From Blasia pusilla (Eukaryota; Marchantiophyta; Marchantiopsida; Blasiales), in assembly GCA_050084515.1 (NCBI GenBank), contig CM114271.1, forward strand, positions 23,126,001 to 23,190,000: DNA of 64,000 bases, given 5' to 3'. Shown here piece after piece: positions 31,997-44,629 of this stretch. Each line of letters starts with the position of its first letter. The stretch's first letter is position 1. Both the position numbers and the translations under genes were made by a program. Below the pieces are notes generated by a model that saw only the letters and a program-made list of their open reading frames with translations, was not told the origin of the DNA and searched no databases.

Positions 31997-34334
31997 GGTC
32001 TGTTTTAGGGTAGCCTGTGTCTGTGTCTTGGGAGAGGGCTTGAGAGCTTCAGCTCTGTGATGGCGGTGTTGGGAAAAGTGCTTGAAATTCTGCCTCAGGA
32101 CGAAGCGCATCAAGCTGTGCCCACTGCATCGACATCCAAGCCGATAAACAGAGGAGCTTTCTACCAATCTGGAACCCTTGTGGGTGGTATGGGATTCTAC
32201 AGTGTGCAGATGTTGTATGCCCTCATGAAAAACTGTCCTAATCAACTTACCCAGCGGTGGTATTGTCTGCTAACACCAATCCCCCAGTTGATATCTCTTT
32301 GCGAAAGAATGTATCAAAGGACCTTGACAGAGCCACTGGCCATCCTGGACCTTATAATCAGGGGAGTGTAATGTAAAGCTCTTCACAGTCTGGATACTTT
32401 CCCAATCAGTCAGACACCTAACACTCTGTACATAGGTGAGGGATAAGGAATTAGAGTCATCACATCTCACTCCTACAAGAGGAATTTTGTATAGTTATTC
32501 TACAGATTATCAATTTTGCCCAGCTGTCCACTGATTTCGATGCTGGATTGAACACAATTTTGGGCTTTGCGCAAGTCACTCATGGGACGATAGTCCTGAC
32601 CACGTGTTTTGCATGGTTTTTTTTCTTTTGGTAAGGTAACAGACCATAGGTTGAAGGCTTTCTTGGATGTTTCTTGGATTACTTGTGATACGTCTGTCAA
32701 CGAAGGACTTGCAGCCCCCATTGCGAATGTCAGCGCGCCTGACTAGAAGATCCTTTCCTCTCATCTCACCTCAAACCATGCCAAGTTTGGTTTACATGCG
32801 ATCCACCAGGAGGACCTAGACATTGCCGTGACATCCCATGTGCTCCTTTTTATTTTTGTGTAATTTGACACAAAAATCTCATGCATGATGTATTGCAATG
32901 CGTGCATACGTGAATGGAAATGTTTGCTTGTTTAGCATAAGGCTATCTACATCAATACTCGTGTGTCCTTGTTTTTGGATCATTGAAACTTACTCGCGTG
33001 TAACCATTCAGTTCTTTGGTAATGTGGTTAACCAAGGGAATTAATGTTTAGTTCTTTGGTAATGTGTGGTTAACCAAGGGAATTAATGTTTAATCCAGAT
33101 TAGCCATCACCATATCGAGCATCCCATGGTGATGATGGAAGTTTTACGAGGAGAACATCTTCAAAGTGCCACTTTTTTGCGAAGAGCTGCCAAAATATAA
33201 ATTTGATTTTTCCTGATTAGAAGTTACAAGTAAGGATCCTCATGGAGAGTCGGGTTAAAAGATCCTGTTTAATGTAACCAATTTTAGAACAATCCTCTGA
33301 AACCAGTGAAAAAGGGATTGAATTATGTTCGATGGAGGTAGAAATCTAACCACACATGCACTGGAACAATTAGTATTGGTATTCCATAGGGTAAAAAATT
33401 AACTACGAGCGAGCTGGAAAACGGATGTTAGTATTGGAGTTAGTATTTACTTTACACACCAAGTAAAAAATTCAAATTCATTTTCTTGATATTAGATTAA
33501 AAAAATGGAACTCATATTCCTAATACTAGATCAAATAAAGTCACACAAACCTAAAAATAAAAATAATTAAATCACACAAATCTGACACCATTAACTTCTC
33601 ACGTATTAGAAAGTGTCTCTCTCCACTAAATCTTCAATCTATGGTCCACAAAATCGCATTAATCAAGTTAATGTGTTAAGGATAGCCTGACCAGCTAGGG
33701 AACAACTCAAAACATACATGCAAGGTCGTAATTACCAAAAGTATTTGTGAAAGAAATCAAGTGACATGTGTCACACAAAGGAGCAACTACAAAATTGCAT
33801 CCTAAAACGAATGAGTAATTTTAAAGAAGAATGAGGAGTAATCTTAACGGTAGGATGCTATTGGAATTGCATAGACTTGATTTTTATAATTACTAGTAAG
33901 ATGCTTGTGCGATGTACGAGAATTAAAAAAATGTTTGAAGAACTTTTGCTAATGTATAGCCCGTGAAAGGACTAATGATGCTGCACAATTGGGATAATTG
34001 GGAATTGGGATATTTGTGATAACACCCAACCGTATTCTCTCCACATTTAGTAATTTCCCCTTGGCATTCGCCATCTGCATCATACCTTGCAAAAATATTA
34101 ATTGAAAATTTTTAATATTTTTAAAAAAATTGAAAGTACAAAAAATTTCTTATGTAACTTACTTTCAAAAAGAAGAAAAAAGTGCAGGGGATTTTTTGTA
34201 GTTGGAATTTTTTAAAGGAAATAAAAAGTAGGAAATATTTTTTTAAAGGAAAAAAAGAGTGAAAAGAGATAAAAATAGAAAAAAATGGAGAAAAAAGGGG
34301 AATTAAAATTTTTATTTTTTAAGGGCAGGTTCGA
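31997..34334 (+). other. bL20m 3' flank and AT-rich intergenic DNA
   Basis: A 104-codon open frame at 32057-32371 lies directly behind the stop; it has no domain and may be 3' UTR. A 40-bp tandem duplication (AGTTCTTTGGTAATGTG...) spans 33010-33092. From 33.4 to 34.3 kb the DNA is A-rich, with no gene. Confidence 0.4.
33010..33092 (+). repeat. 40-bp tandem duplication
   Basis: Two adjacent copies of AGTTCTTTGGTAATGTG(TG)GTTAACCAAGGG..., differing by a TG insertion. Confidence 0.9.
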
Positions 34335-35045
34335 TTGCCCAAACCTATCCCTAACCGCCAATATCTATTGGATCTATATCCAACGTCTAGATGTAACTTG
34401 CCGTTGGTTCAACATCAAATAGCGGAGACCGCCATGGCAACGACTCCACCGCCGTTGCAGGCCATTGGTGTCTCCGACACCCTTCCCCTTTCGTCTCCCT
34501 ACACCTTGGTAGTTACAGATCCTACGCGGGAGGCAATGCGAGCCCAAGTGGTGGCCCAAGGGCGAATGCTACAAGGAGCGGCGGCGGCGGCGGCGAAGAA
34601 GACACATATCTACAGTCGACTTCACGAGGGACACATCTTCATCCCCCTGGCCATAGAGATGTATGGGGCTATGGGGGAGAGGTTCGACTCGTTCCTTACG
34701 GACTGCGCCCATCATCTCCACTCGAGAAATGGGTTGTCCTTAGCTACTGCGATTCTCTATTGTAGGCAGCGGGTCTCCATAGCGTTGCAGCGTGCCCAGG
34801 CTAATGGGCTTTTGCGGCGGGCTCAGGCTGTGGGAGACGCCGGCGCTAGAGGCCCACTTAGTAGTAGTCATAGCTCTCTTGTTGTTGCTGATATTGTCTC
34901 TGCTGTTGGTGAGTTTCGTCGTTAGGGGGGGAATGCCCCCTTCTTCCTTTTCTCGTCTTGTTGTGGCCTTCAGGTTTTGACTCTTTGAGTCCCCCCCTCT
35001 TTTGTACTTCCGATGGGTTTTCCATCACACATTTTTATTGAAGTG
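34335..35045 (+). pseudogene. LINE-like retroelement 3' end, copy 1
   Basis: The frame to 34925 ends with IPLAIEMYGAMGERFDSFL, LSLATAILYCRQRVSIALQ and RAQANGLLRRAQ. The same protein end occurs at 58605-59039, followed in both by a GGGG(A)ATGCCCCC word and a shared tail (TTGTGGCCTTCA, CTCTTTGA). I recall such a segment as the C-terminal end of reverse-transcriptase ORFs of non-LTR elements, but no RT motifs remain here. The family call is therefore tentative; repetition makes it mobile. Confidence 0.5.
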
Positions 35046-36905
35046 CATCTTTATTCTACACCTTCCCCCTCACTCACATGTTCGCAGTCTAGCAACGCTT
35101 TGGTCTCCTCTCCGCTCTCACTCGCCACTTCACAGTTTTGCTCGATCTCGCTCGAGCGGCAGTCTCTACGATTGCGCTCTACTTGATCACGCTCAAGGGT
35201 TGCACTTCTTTGCATTGCGCCCCCGTCTCCTTACGGGTCATGTTGTTGGACGTAAGTCATCCCGCCCGATGCTCTGCTTTGCTAGTCGACATTCTTATCT
35301 CTATTGGCGAGTGCTCGAGCTCAATCTGACCTCTCTACTCAGACTCTCCAATCTGAAGGAATGATTTTTTGACCTTCCTATCTGCTTAGAGGGTTGTGGG
35401 ATCACGGAGTTCTTCTATTGCCCAACTCGTGCTAGGTTCCGCCCACTCGTGCCTTGGTTTTCTGGTGCTAAGACCAGCCCACTCGCCTCTTGGTTTACTG
35501 ATGGACAATATCTCCATATTTCGTTGAGACTACAACGTCTGCCTTCTTCCTTGGGTTTTCCTCCACACTTTCTATACTTGAGCCATGCTTGAAAAAATGC
35601 TTAGTTCTATGTGGAATTCTGAGGCGGTTTCTAAGTGGATTGTCTCAACATTTCTAATCGGTCAAATGCTTCTAGTCGAGCTGTTTGTTTCGCTTTGTCC
35701 CACTGCTTTGCGTTAAGCCGCAGATATTAGGCTTGTAGCTTGCTGATTGTCAAAGGTGGGGTGTAGGGGTTCAGAGTTCAGAGTTCAGGGCTCTTCTGAG
35801 TGGGCTTGGGATGTGTTAAGGCTTTAGGTTGAAGTTTTTGACATCTGTAGAGCCGTGAACTCACTAATGAGACCATAGCTATTCTCGTTGCCATTCCGAT
35901 TGTTGTTTTGCTTCAATCTATTTTGTGCTTTTTTGTTGAGGGTGCTTGCAGGTTGGGAGTTGAAGTTGAACCTTGAGCCGCACCTTGGGCAAGAGTTGTC
36001 GGAGACGGCAAGTGATGCAACACTTGGAGAATCGGGAGGCACTTTCTAACGGTCTAATCGGGAGCTGCTGAAGGATCCAAACAAAGAGTGGGAGCAGCCG
36101 AAGGACCAAACTAGGAGTGGAAGATGCCGATCACTTTGTAGAGTGCCTGAAATGTAAGAAGAGCAAAATAGCAACATTAAGAAGAGCTATTTTTTGAAAA
36201 CTACATTAGTATCCTCATGAAGGACCCAGAGTAAAACTCAAAGAGACTCAATAGTAGCTTAAGCCTAAATGACTTATATAATTTTTTTGCATGAGTAAAT
36301 GAAATGTACGCCAATAAAGCTCAAAATCTCAACAGTAGCCTAAGCATGAATGGCTTGTAATATGTCATTGCATGAGTAAATAAAACAAAATTGAGTAAAG
36401 ACCTTATGTTACTTGAGCAGTGCGCACAATATGAGTTTGGAGGTTCTAAATTTTTTTGTAACACAAATACTTATACTCTGCGGGGTCTTGTAAGTCGTGA
36501 CACCTCTTCGAATAGCAAGAGGGCCATTAAATCAACAGACCTCCCTCATGGAGCAGATCTAACTGTTCATAGCTTCAAGTACAAAAATTTCAATGACTAA
36601 AACAAACCGTTATCATGGCGCATGCAACAAAACCCTAAGGATCTCCATCCAACGACTCTAAAACATCCTATCCAATGGTTAAAGAATTGCAAAAATCACG
36701 TGTCAGACTGTCCGGAAATGCTCCTTTGAAGTTGTGCAAAATTTCCACATGTCAGATGCTCGGGTGTTTGCGCCATGAGATGGCCCTCTCCCATAATAGA
36801 ATAGATGAGGCATAATAAGAATGAAAAATAATTCTTAGTGCAAGTTGAAAAATGAATTGAAAAAGAAATTCTAAAAGAAAGTGCCCCCTCATTTTGCAAG
36901 CTCCT
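35046..36905 (+). other. Intergenic DNA
   Basis: Short open frames on both strands without domains. Nothing supported. Confidence 0.4.
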
Positions 36906-36911
36906 CTCCTT

Positions 36912-37204
36912 TTGAGAGCTGCGGTAAGAGGAGAGGAAGAGAGGAAGAGAGGAGAGAGGAAGAGAGGAGAGAGGAAACTACCTTCAACCGAAAGAGATAT
37001 TTTTTTTTAAGAGAATTTCCTCTGATTTGAAGAGAGTTTCTATTGGGTTGAAGAGAGGAAACTTTTTTTGTGAATTTTTTTGCACTTTTCTGCTCAGTTC
37101 TTCAGCACTCCCACAGTTTTGTTTTCCTCTTCCACATTTTGGCAATCCATCTGAGTCCGACGAGTTGCAAATTGCACAAAATTTAGAAAACTGAAAAATC
37201 AGTG
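36912..37204 (+). repeat. GA-rich dispersed repeat module, copy B
   Basis: Same module as 21925-22203, with the purine run, AACTACCTTCAACC, GATTTGAAGAGAGTTTC and CCGACGAGTTGCAA. It lies just beyond the 3' end of the MULE-like gene, where a terminal repeat would be expected. A shorter GA-rich relative occurs at 61283-61325. Confidence 0.8.
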
Positions 37205-37289
37205 GAATCATAGTGTGGAACCAATCACTTTTTCCATCCAAGGTCTGGAAAAAATCTATCATTTTTCCTGGGCTGAATAGAGTTCAAGC

Positions 37290-40200
37290 TCAAAGTGAAG
37301 GTTCTGGAAAAATGAAAGTACAATCTAAAATCTCATTTTGCATCCTCAAAGTGGTTTGTTTAAAATACTTCGCACTTCTTTGAGGTTGGAGTAGGAATCC
37401 ACCAACCAGAATTGGTTGGTGGATTCCTACTCCAACCTCCAACTCTCTTAAAACTACAAGCAACACATAGTACATGTGCTTATAAGGGAAATACCTTTTC
37501 CCACTTGTCTCTCTTTGGACAAAGTCATCACATGAACATGTGAGAAAGCAACAGATGTGCACCACATACACCCCTATGACACTTGAATTTACAGTGTTGT
37601 TCTTGACCCAATACATCCTTCCTATTCCATTGCCACTCTGGACATCTTTCATGGCGAGGATCTCCATTTTTGCCTTCCGAGCTGATGCAATTCGCTTTGC
37701 TCTCTCCATCGTTGGCCTACACATTCTGTTTCTCTTCATCCCATTTGTAGACTCAAACAAAAATAATGGATTGAGATCATCCACCTTCTCCGGGTACATG
37801 TTGACATCAATCTTGGGTTGAATACAAAATTCGAAGGTCTCTATAACGCGAGCATGCCCCAAACTTCCTCCGTCTACGAGTCTAAAACCGGCACTTGTAA
37901 GATTTTCCAGTTCGTCTTGAGTGCAATTCGTACCTGCGGAAATGGGCCAAATCGTGGGGGTATTCCTTGGAGCTCCAATGGCAGCCAGATAAGACTTCCG
38001 AAAAGCGCAAGATTCATTTGGGCAGAAGAAGTACTTCAATTGATCCCCGATTCTCGTGAAACAATCAAAGATTTTGAGTCCCCAAAATCTAGACAGTGGT
38101 CATCCAGTCCTTGTATAGTTCTTATTTAGGAAAGTGCCCCATGCTCTCCTAATGCCATCAGATCCTGCCCTGCAAGTGGTCCACGTCTAGGATTGCTCCG
38201 AGATATATACCACCGTTTGAGGTTGCAATCCACCTCAATGACCGAATCCCATACTGTTGAACCACCCTAGCGACCGGATGTTGCCAACTTCCAGCAACGG
38301 AGGGCTTTTGAAATAAAACATTCAGTGATTTTGGAGAAGTTACTGCATCACGGATTTGGGAGCAATCCATGGTCTCCAAATACCTGGATAGCGTGATTTC
38401 CTCATCCACATCAATCACCAAGTTCATTCCTCGATGCTGCCTCTTCACTTGCCTGAAGTCAAGATACTTATCTGGTCTCCACGAATCTCGCTTGGACTGC
38501 TCTACCACCATCTGTATAGGACGTCTTGAAACGCGCCCACGAATATCCCCACCAATATGTACGTCTTGCTCCAGGGAAGTTCCTGCTACGCACCGATTAA
38601 AGGCTTCCACATAGAGTTTCTCATCACCCGATCTCACAGCCGTCCTGACATAGAGCTTGTAGATCGAAGGCCCCCTCCCTTTTGTAATGCCTTTTGTGAG
38701 GAAGATATGGGATGCTGCAGACTGTAGCATTGCTCTTGCCTGGTCTTGTTGGCATGCCTCCATAAGTGAAATTCTTTGGCATGCTTGTGACAACCTTTAG
38801 GAGGAATGAACACTTTCTGCTCCACTTGTGTTGGGGCAGAGGGCCTTTTCATAAATGTTCAATCCCTGCAATGACGGAAATGTGAGAAGGGAACCAAAAT
38901 AGCTCCAAAGTCAGAGAAAAAAGCTACCTGTTGGAACCAGACGGGTTGCAAGTCAAAGGCATCCCATGAATGACTCTATGACCCATCGCGTCCCGACATG
39001 TTGCAACACCCAGGAACCACCTACTCCAACCCGTCCGATTCCGACGGGTTGCAAGAACCTTTGGCCACTCCGTGCTGGAAGATCCAAGTGCAAGTCCTCC
39101 GAAACCCATCCAGGTCGAGTTATTTGGAGGCCTTGTAAACATGTGACTTGCATACTTGTATACGGGTTGCACCAACATTCTTGATGCAGCCCGTCGGTCT
39201 TCGACTAGTTTCACACTCAGGCAACACGTCCGTTTCTGACGGATTGCACACTCGGGCAACCTGTCGCATACGACAAGTTGCTTGGTTTCTTCGGTTTGAA
39301 ATCCCTACAGTGCCCAAGCTTCTAAACTTGAGCTGCAAATTTTCAAAAAATTCTCAGCGTGAGCTCGACAAGACAAAATAGTGAACTCACATGCCGCATG
39401 AAGTTTCCCCATTGTCTCATTCGTACAGTCCACCAACTCAACCAAGAACACAACTCTTTGTACTTCCCCTCAATTGCATGCTTCCTCCACCACCCATGAA
39501 GTTCTTCTTGGCATTCCAATGCCTGTTTCAAGGTTTTGTTGTCCTTGCAGCGTCGGAGTAGAGTGACATGCTCTGTCCTCTTATTCTCCTTGATGCAAGA
39601 TTTGGTGTACCGGATCACAGATTGCTGCCAATGGAAAGCATCCGACCTTTCCCTCTCCGGTTGAACCTCTCCACCCCATAACACTTCCCTGATAGCAATC
39701 CACCCAGGTTGTGCATTGTCCGCCATGAACCCATAAATTTCCGGAGGTGGCCTATTGTTTTCCTTCACTACCTCCAATAAGAGTAACCAACACATCTTCA
39801 AACTGCCAACGTCTTCTGCTTTTACTTCATAGACAAATCTAGTTTTGAGTCCCTTCTCCACATGGTTATAAACGTGAGCACCCATGGTGAACCATCCATT
39901 CAGCACTCTATAGCAAATATCAAAGCTTACCCAGTTGCCGTAAAGATCTTCCCCTTCCCTTATTTGATCTATAAGATCGAGGCCACTCGACGGTCCTATC
40001 ATTGACTTTTTGAAGACATAAGCCCTGGATCCTTCGCCTCCTTGGCCCATGAATTGCCATCTTTGAATGAATGGAAATCTAGAGTTGGCCTTGATTCTGG
40101 AAATGGCATCCATTTCGGCCGTCTTTCCATCTAGTCGATGTATTTGACGCACCAAATTCTAGAAGCATTCAAGATCAGCGAGAAATGCCAGATTTTCCCA

Positions 40201-41188
40201 GAGTTGTTTCTCCTCAGCAGCCTTGATCTCGCCCTGTCCAGGGATTCTAAGCAGTTGTTCACAAATTTGTGATGTTGTTGTTAACTTGATCACTCCGGGC
40301 TTTGATCCCGGAGAGTTTTTATAGACCTCGGCTACTTTCTTTGCCACATCCTTCTTGATGTGTCTCTAAATTGCACCGGTCACAAGATGAGTGTGGGAGC
40401 CAAGATGAACTGCCAGCCTTGTGTACTCTGACATAAAACTGAAGTGATGGACAATGAAAAATATGTATGCAGGACATGCTCCAACGCAGAAAGGGGATGC
40501 CTGACAATGCATTCTTGGGGGATTGCAACGTATTGACTTGCCCATTGCGTTCTAGATCCAGGCATGTTGGACTTCTACACTCCAAGGCTCCAACGCATTG
40601 GCGGCGGGAGACAATCCAAGGACCATCTGGAATTGAAGCACTAGTCCGTTGAAGCCATCGATGACAATCAGACTTTCTGTCCATACCCTTTAAGCGCCCT
40701 CCATCTTTCTTTTGAGTAGGAACAGCAAGTGGAGGAAACTCAAAAATGCAATTACCATCGTACGTGGGCGGCAACTTGTCGACAAGAATGTGCTTGAAAA
40801 TTTTCAAGGGCAGAGACGATAGCAAACTATTGCCTGATACTCGGAAGAGAAACGAGTAGGCGGAGAGAGGGCCCGGTTGGTGTCCGACAGATCCACTGAG
40901 GTTGACGACATCCGGAATGTCTTCAAGAAGTACAGCATTATTACGAACGTGTGAAGTTGGAGTCGATGCCGGATCTACTGAGCTAGGAGTTGCAAATGTA
41001 GAGCTCGGTGCATTGGGAAATTCTCGACCGTCTACTTGGGAAACAGACGAATTCAGAGGCAAGCCGTAAACTCTGTATTGACCATTTGTTAGAGGTAGGA
41101 GATTCCATACTTTACGGTCTACAATCACTGGCTGGACTGTCTCACCTATAATTTCCTCCATACCATCCATCCTAACATCCTTGGACAC
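37290..41188 (-). pseudogene. MULE-like transposase gene (antisense, interrupted)
   Basis: A series of long minus-strand frames. 40319-41188 carries an N-terminal region with DCHRWLQRTS and Cys pairs, perhaps a FLYWCH- or WRKY-like finger. 39343-40155 has the core: GSRAYVFKKS, then FMADNAQPGWIAIREVLWG followed by DAFHWQQSVIRYTKSC. This resembles MULE transposases, with a catalytic Asp, then the FHW motif. 38158-38793 and 37290-38039 continue; the last contains CFLTCSCDDF and PYKHMYY, a SWIM-like zinc site with one Cys replaced. Frames are broken by stops or introns that I cannot separate. I see no matching long terminal inverted repeats. Confidence 0.6.
38930..39290 (+). repeat. Cluster of CCCGTCGG palindromes
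   Basis: Units include CAACCCGTCCGATTCCGACG at about 39029, CAACACGTCCGTTTCTGACG at about 39220 and CAACCTGTCGCATACGACAA near 39258, each closed by a GGTTGC-like arm. They lie between frames of the MULE-like gene, perhaps in an intron. Confidence 0.75.
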
Positions 41189-41499
41189 AAAGATGGTTCC
41201 AATTTGGAGAAGAAATCGAACTGAGAGAAAATTTTCATCCTTGGTATGAAAGACTCACGAGCTTGTGGTCGACCTATTTCTGATTGAGGAAGGGCCGCTA
41301 GATGACTTCCACAAGTGAGCTTCACATAAGATTCCCATTCCCTTAAGATTCCACCGGGAGGAGACTGAGATTAAGAATAAGAATAAGAATGAGAATGAGA
41401 ATGTTTAAGTCATAGTGAATAGGGACTCAAATTCTCCTAACAGAATTTGACTAATAAGATGTTGTTTGGTAGGTGAGATTGTTTGACGGAATGGATTCA

Positions 41500-41752
41500 A
41501 TCTTGTTGCAACTTGTCGGAGTTCGATGGGTTGTAGAATTTTGGAATTAGAGACGTGGGTTGTGAAGCTCGCAGTTCCATTTTCTGTTAGTGTCCCAATG
41601 CAAGTTGCAATCCGTCGGAGTCCGTTGGGTTGGTACCCCCTTCTTGTCTGACCAATATGATTTGAGTCAAGATTTCTAGCATCAAACACAAGACATCGCA
41701 TGCATTTGCTATGGAAATCCGTTGGGGACTGTTACAGGATTGTCCAACTCAG
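41500..41752 (+). repeat. CCCGTCGG palindromes before the minisatellite
   Basis: Degenerate units GCAACTTGTCGGAGTTCGAT (about 41509) and GCAATCCGTCGGAGTCCGTT (about 41605), each followed by GGGTTG. Same motif as in the adjoining minisatellite. Confidence 0.75.
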
Positions 41753-42262
41753 CGTAGACCTTGTAACCCTTCGGAGGGCAACAGGTTGCCTCGGAACTAT
41801 GCTTTGTCGCATTGTTACCCGAGGGATTGAAAAGCGTGCAACCTGTCGATATCCGACGGGTTTCCGGTATCTCTCCTATTACCCCAAGATGAGGGAAGCA
41901 TGGAACCCATCGACCTTCGACGGGTTGCGTGGGTACCTCGCCTTACAACGCCAACATGAAGGAAGCGTGAAACCCGTTGGTCTCCGACGAGTTGCGCGGG
42001 TACCTCGCCTTGTTATCCCAAGATGAGGGAAGCGTGCAACCCCCCAGTCTCCGACGGGTTGTGTGGGTACCTTGCGTTGTTACCCCAAGATGGGGGAGGC
42101 GTGCAACCCCCGGGTCTCCGATGGGTTGCGCGCATACCCCGCGTTGTTACCCAAAGACGAGGAGGTGCGCAACTTGTCGGTCTCCAACATGTTGCCATGG
42201 GTAGCTCGGCTTGTTACCCAGGAGGACGGATGCGTGCAACCCGTCGGAGTCCTTTGGGTTGG
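41753..42262 (+). repeat. 67-bp minisatellite with embedded palindrome
   Basis: The phase word AGATGAGGGAAGCGTG falls at 41887, 41954, 42021, 42088 and 42155, exactly 67 bp apart, with degenerate units on both sides (about 7-8 copies). Each unit holds the GCAACCCGTCGG...CCGACGGGTTGC palindrome and GGTACCTCGCCTTGTTACCC. Open frames across it are products of the repeat. It sits between the divergent MULE-like gene and the gene at 42.6 kb. Confidence 0.92.
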
Positions 42263-42352
42263 CCGGGTTTTCACGTCCAAAGTTCCATAACGGCCGACAC
42301 GTTGCCGTCGGTACGACGGTGCAACCCAACGGTCAGCTCAACGACTCAAAAA

Positions 42353-42360
42353 GTATAAAT
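42353..42360 (+). promoter_or_regulatory. TATA box of the gene at 42.6 kb
   Basis: AGTATAAATACCC lies about 230 bp before the first possible start codon and just after the palindrome zone. Confidence 0.45.
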
Positions 42361-42586
42361 ACCCGAGGTTTCGCTCATTTCTGTTTTTCGTTTCGCGATT
42401 TCATGTGCTCTTTCGCGCATCATCTGACTAGATACCAAGGGGAGTGAGGAGGGTGAGGGCGCTTCATCACGAAACGTAAAGAGAGTTGGGTCTAGGATCA
42501 CGACGATTCATCGCGAGACGATTCGAGCGAATTTTCGTGCATAGAAAGAGACTAGACTGTCGAGGAGGAAGCATTGACGGGAACCA

Positions 42587-43671
42587 TGACAAGGAAAAAA
42601 ATGCAAGCAAGCAAGGTAGGGAGCATCACTACCAAGTCCATGAGGACTCCTGCATCACCATCTCCAGGGCCTTGTTCGGCCCATGAGATAAGGCAGCAAT
42701 AGACAGGCTTTGAAGAAAAGAGTCTCCGACAAGAAACCTGAAAAAAAGCGTATGGACGCGTCCATGAGGAGAGCAGATTTGGCAAAAGCTCGAAGGAAAA
42801 AAATGATTGCCATTAAAGAAAGCCCTACCCATCCAACAGAGAGTGTTAAGATGCTGGAAATGTCCCCGATGAAGTCTAGGGACACCATGAATATAAAATC
42901 AGCTGAGGAAACGGCCGAAGTTCAAGTGACGGACGATGAGGTCATGAGGACCGCAAGCGTGGAGATGGTGGACATCTGTGGAGAAGCAAGAGAACAATCT
43001 TCCTCGTCCTTGAGCCCGGCGGAAGAAATAGACCTTTATCGGATCGATGAGTTTCCTGTGGACTTGCGAGCTGCTGTCCCAGAGCAGTTGGCGGGCCAAG
43101 ACACCGACCCAATCTTTGAGCGGGTAAGAAACGTTTGAGTTATGTGAAGGCCCATGATGCAATTCATTGGCAAAACAGTGTAGTTTATTGACTTGGTCCC
43201 CATGGTGGCAGGTTGTTAAGCAAATGGCTCTGGTGGAGGGCCAGAACGCCCCGAGAATTCCACTTTGTCGATTGCGGACAATGGAGTACATCCACAAAAT
43301 TTAGTTTGAGGAGGATATTGCAAAGATGAAACAATCGGCAATCACAGCATCCTACGTCGATAGCTTCCCTCCGTTCTATGTTCAGCCTTACAATGAACAT
43401 GGAACCCAAGCGCCGGTGACGGAAGAGGACTTGGAAGCGCTCGATACATTCTGGAGGATGAGAGATCAGGAGTTCAGAAGAGCGATTGAGGTGACTCAAT
43501 TTAGCTGGATGCGGAAGCTTTACTTCTTATCTGGGATGGAAACCTCAGGTACATGGCATGGACCCAGTTTGCAGAGGAGCGCCTAAATTCATTGGAGGCG
43601 CATTTTTGCGTGAAGGCAGCCGTGCTCCATCCATTCCCTCATCACATGGCAACGATGGAAAGCCTTGAAGA
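42587..43671 (+). pseudogene. Unrecognised transposon-linked gene, divergent from the MULE-like gene
   Basis: The frame at 42710-43138 is lysine-rich at the start (KKRVSDKKPEKKRMDASMRR, nuclear-type) and acidic at the end. A donor (GAGCGG|GTAAGA, about 43122) and an acceptor (GGCAG, about 43212) would join it to VVKQMALVEGQNAPRIP. That exon then meets a TAG near 43301 before FEEDIAKMKQSAITASYVD, EEDLEALDTFWRMRDQEFRR and WAQFAEERLNSLEAHF, ending at a stop at 43669. The first ATG, at 42587, opens a frame closed at 42702, so another intron or decay is likely. I recognise no domain. Its place across the minisatellite suggests an accessory gene of the same element. Confidence 0.4.
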
Positions 43672-44126
43672 GTGAATAAAATAAGATCATCATCTTCTGT
43701 TATCACTCCAATGCTATTCAACTGATCAACAATATGTCTGATACTCAAAATATAATCATTGATGCTCTACGGTCCTTTCCTCGCTTCGTTCAATTGCTGT
43801 TTCAATTGAAGCTTTCTGGCCTTTGTAGATGTCTGGAACAACTTTTCCAATGCATCCCAGGTCTCCTTTGGAATATCAACATCTTAGATGTGACCTATCA
43901 TTGGCGAACTGATCGTTATTGAAATGTAGTGGATTACTTGTCTTGCGCGTATGTTCCAAGCGCGAACATTCAAGTCTATTGAGTCACCTTCTGGCTTGGC
44001 CTCATCACCTGTGACAAGCTCCCATAGTTCTTGACCCATGAGGAATTTTTTCATGCGAAAATTCGAGACATTGTAATTCTGCTTGACTAGCTTCTCGCGT
44101 GTGATTGTTGTTGAGGAATACTCCAT
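43672..44126 (-). pseudogene. Copia gag fragment (antisense)
   Basis: The minus strand reads MEYSSTTITREKLVKQNYNV, MKKFLMGQELWELVTGD, NVRAWNIRARQVIHYISITI, then, after a shift, a TWDALEKLFQTS-like stretch and ILSIRHIVDQLNSIGVITED. This is the usual start of a Ty1/copia Gag (UBN2 family). It is cut off at the gene on its left before the zinc knuckle, so protease, integrase and RT are absent. Confidence 0.8.
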
Positions 44127-44629
44127 GATAAATGATTTCACTCACAAAAATGTAATTTCAGGCTTTCTACTACTCCAATTGAAGCATAGACCAATCCTAC
44201 ACAAGAATCGGCCTGAAATTTTCCAAAATTGATCAATTGTATGAAAGAACTAGTCGAAATTGGCCTGTAGAGAGCAATATGCACAACTTTTCTTCACTAA
44301 TTGCACTTTCCTACACTGAAATTGCTAATGCATGAGCTCGTAGTGTCAGAATCGAGCGATTTAGGGTGCGTTGGAAAGCTCTCAACAATCTCTATAAGAC
44401 GGCTACACAAGTCTTTTGCATTATTCTAGCTAACGCGGACGTAGACGGTTAAATCGACCGGGAAAGCCCTCAAAAACGCCTCTAAAGTTTTATCACCGTC
44501 AAAGCTCCACCTGAAATCTGCACCCATTGAGCTCTGAATAAAATTTCCTTCTCCCAAATTGAAATTGTGCCTTCTCTTGACTCTCTTCTCTCTTCAGACA
44601 CCAAGAATTTCAAGTGATGTTCTCCTCCC

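Noticed and set aside
36912-42262. Long terminal inverted repeats for the MULE-like gene
   Set aside because: I looked for the reverse complement of the GA-rich module on the right side and found none in the window.
41700-42447. Several overlapping frames on both strands in the minisatellite
   Set aside because: The 67-bp period is not a multiple of three, so frames shift from unit to unit; they are repeat artefacts.
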